Of a DNA stretch of 64,000 nt, positions 35,055-43,170 are shown piece after piece. The stretch spans positions 1 to 64,000 of the forward strand of contig NZ_JBHSGB010000017.1 in assembly GCF_042654345.1 (NCBI RefSeq), written 5' to 3'. The position numbers and the translations under genes are program-made. Position 1 is the stretch's first letter, and each line of letters opens with the position of its first letter. The notes beneath the pieces were generated by a model that was given only the letters and a program-made list of their open reading frames with translations, had not been told where the DNA came from and made no database searches. The DNA comes from Pararheinheimera marina. Its GTDB lineage: Bacteria; Pseudomonadota; Gammaproteobacteria; Enterobacterales; Alteromonadaceae.

Positions 35055-36401
35055 TTAGTTAAATAAACGCTGATGTAAGTCTTTCACCACTTTAGCGGCC
35101 TGCTCTTCCTGCACCAGGAAACACAGGTTATGCCGGGAGGCGCCATGGCAAATCAGTCGCATATTAATTTTTTCCAGCGCACTGAATAAATCGCCGGTGA
35201 CGCCTTTACTGCTGTGCAGTTGATTACCAATCACTGCCACCAGGCTCAGGCCCTGCTCCACCGTCACTTCACAGAAACTGCGCAGCTCCACCAGAGCCGG
35301 TTCAATATTCTGGTTAAACGCGCTGCCCGGAGTTTCATCCAGTGTCAGTGCCACTGAAATTTCGGAGGTGGTAACTAAATCCACCGAGATCTGATGGCGG
35401 CTTAAAATATCAAACACCCGGGCCAGGAAGCCGGCCGCATGCAACATCTCAGGGCTTTTCACGGTGATCAAGGTCTGAGATTTACGCAGTGCTATGGCAC
35501 GGTAGGCTGGCTTGTGTTCAACTTGTTTGGCAATCCAGGTGCCGCCTGCTTCAGGCTCGCGGCTGGAGCCGACAAAAACCCGGATATTGCGGCGCATCGC
35601 CGGAATTAAGGTCGCCGGGTGCAACACTTTGGCACCAAAGGTGGCCATTTCAGCGGCTTCGTCAAAGCTGATTTCCGGAATACAGCGCGCTTCACTGGTC
35701 AGGCGTGGGTCAGTGGTGAAAATACCCACCACATCGGTCCAGATTTGCACAATGTCTGCCTGCAGAGCTTCACCAAGCAGCGCGGCACTGTAATCCGAAC
35801 CGCCACGACCCAGCGTTGTGGTCTGCCCTGTCACATCAGCACCAATAAAGCCCTGGGTCACAATTAGCTGGTCAGCCAGCAGTGGTTTTAGATGCACGTC
35901 CGCCAGGGCGGCAATTTCTTTCACTTGCGGTTCGCCTTTGCCGAACCGGCTGTCGGTACGCAGCACCCGGCGCACGTCGAAGGCCGAGGCTTTGGCTCCG
36001 CGCTCACGCAGCACCTGAGCGAATAACACCGAACTTAACCGCTCGCCAAAGGATTGGATCAGATCTTTATGGGCACCGCTGTACACAGCGCCGCCGGTTT
36101 CAATCAGGTTACGCAGGTCAGCCAGCAGGGTTTCAATTTCAGCGGCCACCGCATGCGGCTGCTGCAGTTTTTCCAGCACCGCCAGGGTAATTTTTTCGAT
36201 ACCAGCATAGGCTTCAAAGCGGGCTGCAACTTCGGTCTGACGGGTAATATCCACCAACAGGTTGGTCACACCAGAGCTTGCGCTGACCGCAATTAAACGG
36301 ATGGCCGAGTCTGCCAGCACAATATCAGCACAACGGGACATGGCCGGGAAATCAGCCACAGAAGTTCCGCCAAATTTGGCGACGATCAGTGAATTGGACA
36401 T
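35055..36401 (-). CDS. lysC: aspartate kinase III, lysine-sensitive
   Basis: 448 residues (E. coli LysC 449). The catalytic domain begins VAKFGGTSVAD. GRGGSDYSAALL and the two C-terminal ACT regions (about 310-448) are present. It makes aspartyl phosphate, the first step to lysine, threonine and methionine. The closeness to E. coli LysC and the lysine riboswitch upstream both indicate lysine control, by feedback on the enzyme and on the mRNA. The ATG at 36401 follows AAGGAGA. Confidence 0.96.
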   Translation of the reverse strand: MSNSLIVAKFGGTSVADFPAMSRCADIVLADSAIRLIAVSASSGVTNLLVDITRQTEVAARFEAYAGIEKITLAVLEKLQQPHAVAAEIETLLADLRNLIETGGAVYSGAHKDLIQSFGERLSSVLFAQVLRERGAKASAFDVRRVLRTDSRFGKGEPQVKEIAALADVHLKPLLADQLIVTQGFIGADVTGQTTTLGRGGSDYSAALLGEALQADIVQIWTDVVGIFTTDPRLTSEARCIPEISFDEAAEMATFGAKVLHPATLIPAMRRNIRVFVGSSREPEAGGTWIAKQVEHKPAYRAIALRKSQTLITVKSPEMLHAAGFLARVFDILSRHQISVDLVTTSEISVALTLDETPGSAFNQNIEPALVELRSFCEVTVEQGLSLVAVIGNQLHSSKGVTGDLFSALEKINMRLICHGASRHNLCFLVQEEQAAKVVKDLHQRLFN

Positions 36402-36509
36402 TGAGTCTCTCCTTATTTCATTTCATAAGGCAGAGCAATGGCATTTGCATGGGGAACAACGCGCAGCAACAGGCAGAAAGCTGTGGCAGCCGGAATACAC
36501 CAACAAAGG

Positions 36510-36674
36510 CCAGAAGCTCTCCACCCTAACTACAGGTGACAGTCGTAAGGATTCAGCCTTAACAACCGGGAACTCAGGTGCTACCTCTGGTTTCCCTCGG
36601 CGTTAATCCCCCTCAATGACCCTGCGGCTTGTAGCAGCCTGAGATCATCTACCTGGTTAACGCTCCTCTTCTGG
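36510..36674 (-). promoter_or_regulatory. lysine riboswitch (L box) of lysC
   Basis: On the minus strand the aptamer opens CCAGAAGAGG and closes CTTCTGG, forming helix P1 (36668-36674 with 36510-36516). Conserved blocks known from the E. coli lysC leader are present: AGAAGAGGAGCGTTAACCAG, CGCCGAGG, and GGCTGAATCCTTACGACTGTCACC near the 3' end (given here only in part). The 108 nt between aptamer and start codon show no intrinsic terminator. Control is therefore probably at translation, by hiding AAGGAGA. Confidence 0.93.
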
Positions 36675-36721
36675 TCTATCAGATTCGATGGACGGCCAAG
36701 ACTTTAACCCAACTGACTGGG

Positions 36722-36746
36722 AAAAAGCAACAGCCGTATAGCCGTC
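36722..36746 (-). terminator. probable nhaD terminator
   Basis: On the minus strand GACGGC pairs with GCTGTT (two G-U pairs) around TATACG, followed by GCTTTTT. It would separate nhaD from the lysC riboswitch transcript. Confidence 0.5.
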
Positions 36747-36763
36747 TTTTTTATTGCTTCGGT

Positions 36764-38011
36764 TTATCCCAGTACCGTGGTACCGACCAGATACACGCCG
36801 ACATAACCCAGGCTGTAGCAGCCCAGTAAATAGCCCGCCATACGGAAATAAGTGATAAAGGTCAGCTCTTTCACCTTACTCATCGCAATAATACCTGCCG
36901 CAGAGCCGATGATCAGAATGGACCCACCGACCCCTGTGGCATAGGTCAGCATCAACCACTGGGCTGGTGACATTTCCACACCGGATTTCAGCAGCGCAGC
37001 GGTCAATGGCACGTTATCAATCAGCGCAGATGTCATGCCCATCAGGTAATTGGCCTGCGTCGGGTCCAGGTATTGGTACAGCTGAGGGATGGCGTTCAGC
37101 ACGCCAATTTCTTTCAGGATGCCGACTAATAACAACACCCCTAAGAAAAACAGCAAGGTGTCAAATTCCACTTCACGGATGTAGTTCAGAATACTGACAC
37201 CGGGCTTTTTGCGCAGCAGGTACTGTGCGGCCAGGAACATAATGCCCAGACCAAACAGGAAGGTCAGCACCGGCGGGATTTGGAACAGAATATTAAACAC
37301 CAGCGTGGAGCCAATAGTTGCGGCGAAAATGCAGGCAATAATGATGTCTGGCTTTTCCAGCTTTTTCGGCGACTTTTCCAGCACAATGCGGCCTTTCATG
37401 TTGTGGGACAGCAGTATCGCCAGCACAGCCACTGCAAACAGTGACGGTGCGACCAGCAACAATAAGTGCGGAATAGTCACCTTGCCAGCCAGGAAGATCA
37501 TCAGGGTGGTCACGTCGCCGGTGATCAGCGACACACCACCACTGTTCACCGCGAAAATAATCAGGGTGGCGTACTGAATACGCTTTTTCATTTCCAGCTT
37601 GATGGCGCTGATCACCGCAATGGACACCAGGGTCGCCGTGACGTTGTCGGCAAATGAGGAGAACACAAAAGCGAAAACCGCGATCAGAAACATCAGCCGT
37701 CGTTCGGAAAGTTCGGCTGGTAAAATTCGCTGAACCAGCTGTGAAATAAAGCCTTTACTGTTCAGATAAGCGACAAAAGTCATAGTTGACATTAAAAAAA
37801 GCCACAAGGTGGCTATTTCTAATAAGTTATGGTTCAACTGCTCAGATATTTCGGCACTTGTGCTGCCGTGCATTGGAAAAATAAAGGCGAGAATCCAACA
37901 CAGAGTACCGAAAAAAAGTGTCGTTTTTGCCTTGTTTACGTGGATAATATCCTCTATAACGATCATGATGAAGGCGATTGCCACCAAGCCTAAAATTACA
38001 GCGCTTAACAT
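36764..38011 (-). CDS. nhaD: Na+/H+ antiporter NhaD
   Basis: 415 residues, very hydrophobic, with about 12 membrane segments. FADNVTATLVSIAVISA and ALIDNVPLTAALLKSG are the paired Asp-Asn motifs of the NhaD/ArsB-like ion-transporter fold. It exports sodium in exchange for protons at alkaline pH and is common in marine and haloalkaliphilic gammaproteobacteria. I chose the ATG at 38011 because the membrane part begins there; a TTG at 38068 would add 19 residues, and neither has a strong ribosome binding site. It is divergent from mksFEB. Confidence 0.9.
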   Translation of the reverse strand: MLSAVILGLVAIAFIMIVIEDIIHVNKAKTTLFFGTLCWILAFIFPMHGSTSAEISEQLNHNLLEIATLWLFLMSTMTFVAYLNSKGFISQLVQRILPAELSERRLMFLIAVFAFVFSSFADNVTATLVSIAVISAIKLEMKKRIQYATLIIFAVNSGGVSLITGDVTTLMIFLAGKVTIPHLLLLVAPSLFAVAVLAILLSHNMKGRIVLEKSPKKLEKPDIIIACIFAATIGSTLVFNILFQIPPVLTFLFGLGIMFLAAQYLLRKKPGVSILNYIREVEFDTLLFFLGVLLLVGILKEIGVLNAIPQLYQYLDPTQANYLMGMTSALIDNVPLTAALLKSGVEMSPAQWLMLTYATGVGGSILIIGSAAGIIAMSKVKELTFITYFRMAGYLLGCYSLGYVGVYLVGTTVLG

Positions 38012-38130
38012 GATAGGTACCAGCTTTGTTGATGAAGGGAAGGAAATTGCGCGCGCATTTTCTAACAAGCCACTTACAAAGTCACTACCACTAAAGTCGC
38101 AAAATGAAATTTTTATGAAAGAAAGGACCC

Positions 38131-39372
38131 ATGATAGCGCCGCGTAAATTGATCCGCTGTCTGGATGAGCACTGGACCCTGATTGAATGGCTGGTTGAAC
38201 GCAGCCAGCACAGCAGCTTCAGTGTGCAGGATGTGCAGCATCTGATCCAAAAAGCCAACCCGCAGTACAGCAGTGAACAGGTGTTTAAAGAAACCCAGCG
38301 TCTGTTGCAGCTGGAAGTTCTGATCCCTCTGGCCAAATCCAGTCAGCTTGAGCTGAGCAGCACCATTCTGGAGTTTGCTCAGCACTTGCTGCATGAAGAG
38401 CAATTGGGGCTGGCCACCGACATTGAAAGCCGGGTGTTGGAGCTGAACCGCTTGTCATCCCGTATGGCCCAGGCCGCCAGCCAACGCGACAGCCGTGAGC
38501 TGCGCCGCTTTGCCCGCGCCATGGATGACCGGATCCGTGAAGTGCTCAAGCAATTCGCCCAAAACGAGCAGGCGATTCTGTCTTTGGTGGAGCGCGCCAA
38601 AGCGGACGAAAGCAAACTCAGCCTGGCCCGGCGTTATGCCGCCGTGATGGATGCCTTTGATGATTACATCGAACCTGTGCTGCTATTAGTTGATATCAAT
38701 GGTGCCTTTCAGCACAGTATCAGCAGCATCGAGCTGCAACTAACCGAACAAATTCAGCAGATTGAAGTCACAGGCGTGCTCCATCAGGACAAAGAAAGTC
38801 TGCTGCAACTGCGTACCCGTTTGCTCGAGATGAACCAGGTTGGCCGGGAAAGTTTAAGCCGCTGTGCCGACCTGTTGATGCCACTGCGTGATGAACTGCG
38901 CCGCAACACCCTGCTGTCCCGCAACGCCAGCTTTTTATTGGGCCAGATGCGGAAAAAAGGCATTGAACACACATTGGACCCGCTGGTACCAGGTCTGCGT
39001 TCAGATGCACAAAAATTCTCTTTGGGTTCGGCCAATCAAATCACCAGTTATATGGCTGAGCTTTGCCAATACCAGCACGACGCCTATGAAGTGCCGGACG
39101 CGATCGATTCCGCGCACGCCAGCTTAATGCAGGTGCCTGAAGTCAAAGATGTGCTGCGCAAAGCCAGAACCATCAAGCAACTCCCGGATTTAAGCCGCTG
39201 GCTGGCCGACAGTTACCCGGAACTGCCGGTCGACGAATTACTCTTTTTGTATCAGGAACTGTCCCGCGCGGACAGCCTGAAGCTGGAACATCAGCAGGAT
39301 GCCAGCCAACTGGACGTGCAGGGCTATCGATTAACCCTGCACCCATTTCGCAGCAGCCCTGAAGGACACTAA
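38131..39372 (+). CDS. mksF: condensin subunit MksF (kleisin)
   Basis: 413 residues, mostly helical. The first 100 residues look like a winged helix (LIRCLDEHWTLIEWLVERS, VFKETQRLLQLEVLIPL), then long helices lead to a small C-terminal domain. Size, position and partners identify it as the kleisin that bridges the MksB heads. ATG at 38131 with AAAGGA upstream. It ends 2 bp before mksE. Confidence 0.87.
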   Translation: MIAPRKLIRCLDEHWTLIEWLVERSQHSSFSVQDVQHLIQKANPQYSSEQVFKETQRLLQLEVLIPLAKSSQLELSSTILEFAQHLLHEEQLGLATDIESRVLELNRLSSRMAQAASQRDSRELRRFARAMDDRIREVLKQFAQNEQAILSLVERAKADESKLSLARRYAAVMDAFDDYIEPVLLLVDINGAFQHSISSIELQLTEQIQQIEVTGVLHQDKESLLQLRTRLLEMNQVGRESLSRCADLLMPLRDELRRNTLLSRNASFLLGQMRKKGIEHTLDPLVPGLRSDAQKFSLGSANQITSYMAELCQYQHDAYEVPDAIDSAHASLMQVPEVKDVLRKARTIKQLPDLSRWLADSYPELPVDELLFLYQELSRADSLKLEHQQDASQLDVQGYRLTLHPFRSSPEGH

Positions 39373-39374
39373 CG

Positions 39375-39923
39375 ATGCAACTGGATTTAGAATTGCTCAG
39401 CCAGCTGGCTGAGGTGCATAAAAAATTAGGCTCGGGCTACCATATCAGCGAGCAGGATTTTGCGCTGTGGCAGGAACTCGATCAGCAGGAAGACGCCTAC
39501 ACTGCGTTGTTTGGCGCGCTAGGTCATAGCCTGAAACGGGATGGCCGCGGCTTTTTCTATTTTGAAGTGGATGACGCCACCGCCAGCATGGGGAAGATTT
39601 CCCGGCTCTTTGCACTGGCTCTCTATGCGCTGGTGGAGTTTTACGCCGATAAAGGCCAGGACCCGCTGCGGGCACTGTTCGAGCAGGAAGTGACGTCCGA
39701 AGTCTGGGGCCAGTTGCTGCAACAGCATTACCATTTATTTGAACAGCTGGAAATTTTCTCCGTCACCGATATCAAACGTGAAATCGCCAACCGGATGCTG
39801 CGTTATGGCCTGGCCCGCGCCAGTGGCGACAACATCAAGCTGTTACCCCCTGTTTACCGTTATTTAGATGCCTTAATGGATGTGGAACACAGCGCTGTTA
39901 CAGAGGAGCACGCCGATGTCTGA
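39375..39923 (+). CDS. mksE: condensin subunit MksE
   Basis: 182 residues, acidic, with tandem winged-helix character typical of MukE/MksE/KITE proteins (GSGYHISEQDFALWQELDQQ, then RFFYFE-like DGRGFFYFEVDDA). It binds MksF. Its last 8 bp overlap the start of mksB, so translation of the three is coupled. Confidence 0.85.
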   Translation: MQLDLELLSQLAEVHKKLGSGYHISEQDFALWQELDQQEDAYTALFGALGHSLKRDGRGFFYFEVDDATASMGKISRLFALALYALVEFYADKGQDPLRALFEQEVTSEVWGQLLQQHYHLFEQLEIFSVTDIKREIANRMLRYGLARASGDNIKLLPPVYRYLDALMDVEHSAVTEEHADV

Positions 39924-42783
39924 GCCGCTTAATTCAACGAAACCAGAGCTGTATGGTTTAACCAAACTGGCCCTGCTGAACACCGCAGGTTATGCCAAAT
40001 GTGTGATCCCACTGGATGATTCCTCCTCTATTTGCGCGCCGAATAATACGGGTAAAAGTTCGGTGATAAACGCACTGCAGTTTCCATTAATCAACGACTT
40101 GCGCTTGACCGAATGGGACGGCCACGATCTGGATGAAACCCGCAAATTCTATTTTGGCACGGACCAGAGTTACATCCTGCTGGAAGCCAACCTGCCCGAC
40201 GGGCCTGTGGTCATTGGCGTGGCAGGCCGCGGCAAAATTGCCGGTTACGCTTTTCAGTACTTTTGTTACAAAGGCAAACTGGATTTAGCCCATTACCTGG
40301 ATAGCAAAAGCTATGTGCGTTACAGCAAGCTGGACCATCATTTACGCGCTTTGGGTTTTGATCCGATTGAACTGAAACAGTCTGAACTGAACGCCATGCT
40401 GACCGGCGGTGCTACCCCGTACGACAGCCGGATCAACCTGCGTATGATCCCGCTGGCCAACGTCAGCGACGCGCCGGTCTACAAAGATATTTTCCGCCGT
40501 ATTCTGAACCTGCACCGTTTAACAGCGCAGGATGTCAAACGTCTGCTATTACCGGTGTTTGCCCGCCATTTGGGCGACCCTAAAGTGGATTTCTATCAGG
40601 TCTGGCACAACGCTTTTGAAAAGGTGAACAAAGACCGGCGTGAACTGAAGGCGCTGGAAAACCAACAGGAAGCTGTGACAGCACTGGAAAGTTTGCTGGA
40701 CAACCGCTCTGTGCTGAAAGGCCGCCTGGCGACTTATGCGCCAAAACTGGATGTCGCGCTGACCGAATTTCACGGTTATGCCGAAGACCAACAGCTGCAA
40801 CTGAATGAGCAGCTGCAATTACTGCATGGCGAAAAAACGCAGCTGGAAGAACGCCAGCGACTCTATGTAGGCCAAATCAAAGACTTGTCTGGCCGCCGTA
40901 TTCAGCTCAGCCAGTGGTATCAGGATTATGACCAGCTGCATCAGCGTTTCGGCCTGACCAATGAAGCGACACTGGACAGCAACCTGAAAAACATTCGCCA
41001 AAGCTATGAGCAGTTGAGCCACAGCCTGCAAGGCGCGTCACAGGTCAATGCCACCACGCTGGCGCATCAGAAGAGCCAGACGCAAAAGCAGCTGCAAAGC
41101 CTGAAACTGCAACTGAAGAACCTGGAATACAACCTGTATTCGCGACTGCGGGAAGACTTAAGCCTGCCGGAAGTGCAGCAGCTGAGCCGGGTGCTGAACC
41201 CGGACCTGTTGTCGCTGTCGACCGCAGCGGGTGGTGATATTGAAATCACCGACGAAGATGCCTTTTCCTCGCAACTCGAGGCGCTGGCCGATTGCTTTAA
41301 ACAAGGCAAACTGCATCTGGCCGGTGCTGTGATTGACCTGTCGCACCTGCAACCGGTCGAACAGAACAGCCTGGAAAATAAAATTCAGCTCAAAGAGCAG
41401 ATTGAAGCGCTGCAACAAACCTTGCAGACACTGGAGCAACAGCTGGCGGTGGCCGGCGATTTAGCCGGCAAAACCCGCGAAAAGGACCGCTTGTACCAGG
41501 ACATGCTGCAATCCGAAGAAGACTTAAAGAAATTCGCCCGTTACCAGCACATGCAGCAGATTGCCGACGAGCAACACGCCATGCTGGACCAGCTGGAGCA
41601 GGAAGAAGAGCTGCTGCAAACCCAATTGGGTGAAGTGCAGCATAAAGCCTCGACCCTGTCCGACCGGCGTAACCTGGTGTCCAACAAGCAAGAGCAGCTG
41701 AAGCGTCAGCTGGAGCGTGTTGAGCAGGAGAAAAAAGAACGGATTGATTTCCAGCTGGATTTCTACTCAGGTAAAATCACGCCTTACCCAATTGAAGTGG
41801 TGCTGGATTTTGACAACCTGGCCGATGTGCTGCGCGACTTTAACCGCCAGTGCCATGAGCTGAAGCTGATTGACGTCAATATCAAAAACACTTACCTGTT
41901 TATTTTTAACGCCGGTATTACCAAGTTTGAAGTCGAGACCGACGAAGAGCTGAAGTACCAGCGGTTGATCAGTGCGTATCACCATCTGGATAAAGAGCGT
42001 GAAGCCATTGAACGCCGCGCCCGGGTTGCGCTCACCGAAGTGGCGGCGACCTTAAAAGGCTTACGCGACGACTTAAACCGATTGCACCGCGAGATGAACA
42101 GCTTCAACCGCGGTATTTGGCGCCACCAAATCTCTAACCTGCAGGATTTCAAAATTGAGATTGTCGACCGCAGTCTGCTGGTCGGCCATATCGACAGTAT
42201 TCTGACCACCTCGGATTCCTATCAGCAAGGCGATACGCTGGATTTATTGGCACCTGGCACCACCAGCAGCGAACAGGATATTCAAGCCGCCAAGGATTAC
42301 CTGATCCAGGCCGCCAGTGAAAAAGGTGGCCTGACACTGTCTGACCTGTTTGATATCCGCTTTAAGGTGATTAACCGTGCCGGTGACGTGGAATTTTTCG
42401 ACAAAATCGACTCGGCAGGCTCCAATGGCACCCGGATCACCATCAAACTGCTGTGTGGCATGTTATTTATCCGTCAACTGCTGGCCGAACGGGAACGTGG
42501 CAAATACCGCATTCCGATTTACATCGACGAAGCCGCCGACATCGACCCGCACAACCAGCAAGCGCTGATTGAAACAGCACTGAATTTTGGTTTTGTACCA
42601 ATTTTTGCATCGGTAAAACCGCAAACCTCCTGCCGCTATATTGTGCCTATCCGCACTGTGGCCGGTGGCGCGCAAAACTGGGTTGACGAGAAAGACTGGA
42701 TCTTGTGTGAAAAAATTATCACAGCCCCAGTTCAGGCCGACGCTGAAACTGCAGAAACCTCAGTAGAGGCTGAAACGGTCTGA
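39916..42783 (+). CDS. mksB: condensin ATPase MksB (SMC-like)
   Basis: 955 residues. The N-terminal head has P-loop NNTGKSSVINALQFPL near residue 40. Two long coiled coils (about 230-600 and beyond) enclose a hinge. The C-terminal head has the Walker B-like IYIDEAADIDPHN. Such MukB-like condensins load on DNA and compact or segregate chromosomes. In Wadjet/JET defence systems and in some Mks loci a fourth gene, mksG/jetD (nuclease), follows; here none does. ATG at 39916 with GAGGAG 5 nt upstream. The gene's own terminator was interrupted by element copy B. Confidence 0.92.
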   Translation: MSEPLNSTKPELYGLTKLALLNTAGYAKCVIPLDDSSSICAPNNTGKSSVINALQFPLINDLRLTEWDGHDLDETRKFYFGTDQSYILLEANLPDGPVVIGVAGRGKIAGYAFQYFCYKGKLDLAHYLDSKSYVRYSKLDHHLRALGFDPIELKQSELNAMLTGGATPYDSRINLRMIPLANVSDAPVYKDIFRRILNLHRLTAQDVKRLLLPVFARHLGDPKVDFYQVWHNAFEKVNKDRRELKALENQQEAVTALESLLDNRSVLKGRLATYAPKLDVALTEFHGYAEDQQLQLNEQLQLLHGEKTQLEERQRLYVGQIKDLSGRRIQLSQWYQDYDQLHQRFGLTNEATLDSNLKNIRQSYEQLSHSLQGASQVNATTLAHQKSQTQKQLQSLKLQLKNLEYNLYSRLREDLSLPEVQQLSRVLNPDLLSLSTAAGGDIEITDEDAFSSQLEALADCFKQGKLHLAGAVIDLSHLQPVEQNSLENKIQLKEQIEALQQTLQTLEQQLAVAGDLAGKTREKDRLYQDMLQSEEDLKKFARYQHMQQIADEQHAMLDQLEQEEELLQTQLGEVQHKASTLSDRRNLVSNKQEQLKRQLERVEQEKKERIDFQLDFYSGKITPYPIEVVLDFDNLADVLRDFNRQCHELKLIDVNIKNTYLFIFNAGITKFEVETDEELKYQRLISAYHHLDKEREAIERRARVALTEVAATLKGLRDDLNRLHREMNSFNRGIWRHQISNLQDFKIEIVDRSLLVGHIDSILTTSDSYQQGDTLDLLAPGTTSSEQDIQAAKDYLIQAASEKGGLTLSDLFDIRFKVINRAGDVEFFDKIDSAGSNGTRITIKLLCGMLFIRQLLAERERGKYRIPIYIDEAADIDPHNQQALIETALNFGFVPIFASVKPQTSCRYIVPIRTVAGGAQNWVDEKDWILCEKIITAPVQADAETAETSVEAETV

Positions 42784-42816
42784 GGTTCAGACAGACATAG
42801 CCAATAAAAAAACGGC

Positions 42817-42828
42817 GGTGTTAAACCG
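42817..42828. repeat. 12-bp target duplication, left of element copy B
   Basis: GGTGTTAAACCG, repeated exactly at 43099-43110. It spans the loop of the original mksB terminator. Confidence 0.85.
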
Positions 42829-43098
42829 TAATACCGATCAGATAAGCAGTTTTTATGCAAAAACTGCTTATCTATTCTCGAGTTGGTTCAGCTGCAGCGG
42901 AAAAGGCAAAGCCCACGCAGACCCGCCGTGGATATATCCCTATAGGCTCCTGTTCGGCATCCATGCCTCACAGGGTCTGCTTAGTTCTCTGCCTTTCCTC
43001 GCCCTGGACGGACTTATCCGCTTCACTGTCTTAGTGAAGGTAAATTCCGATACTGCACCATAAAAAATAATGCCAGTCAGCTTAACTGACTGGCATTA
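42829..43098 (-). mobile_element. 270-bp non-coding element, copy B, in the mksB terminator loop
   Basis: This is the reverse-oriented relative of copy A, also exactly 270 bp. The terminal repeats are TAATACCGATCAG and CTGACTGGCATTA, 10 of 13 positions complementary; the outer end has drifted. Flanking 12-bp duplications are perfect. Excising the element and one duplication restores a terminator with stem AAAAAACGGCGGT / ACCGCCGTTTTTT. The end hairpins are conserved; the AGATAAGCAGTTTTT stem is longer here than in A (15 bp). An 81-codon ORF across it (from 42818) is destroyed by a stop in copy A, so it is not a gene. The internal core is described with copy A. Confidence 0.85.
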
Positions 43099-43170
43099 GG
43101 TGTTAAACCGCCGTTTTTTTATCTGAAGCAATGCGGCAATCTCGCTGCCGGATTTCGACCCAAAGCCGAC

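Noticed and set aside
38131..42783. Wadjet/JET plasmid-defence system
   Set aside because: The JetD/MksG nuclease is missing, so the locus is called MksBEF condensin only.
42818..43063. 81-codon ORF across element copy B
   Set aside because: The corresponding frame in copy A is interrupted by a stop codon, and base changes between copies follow pairing rather than codons.
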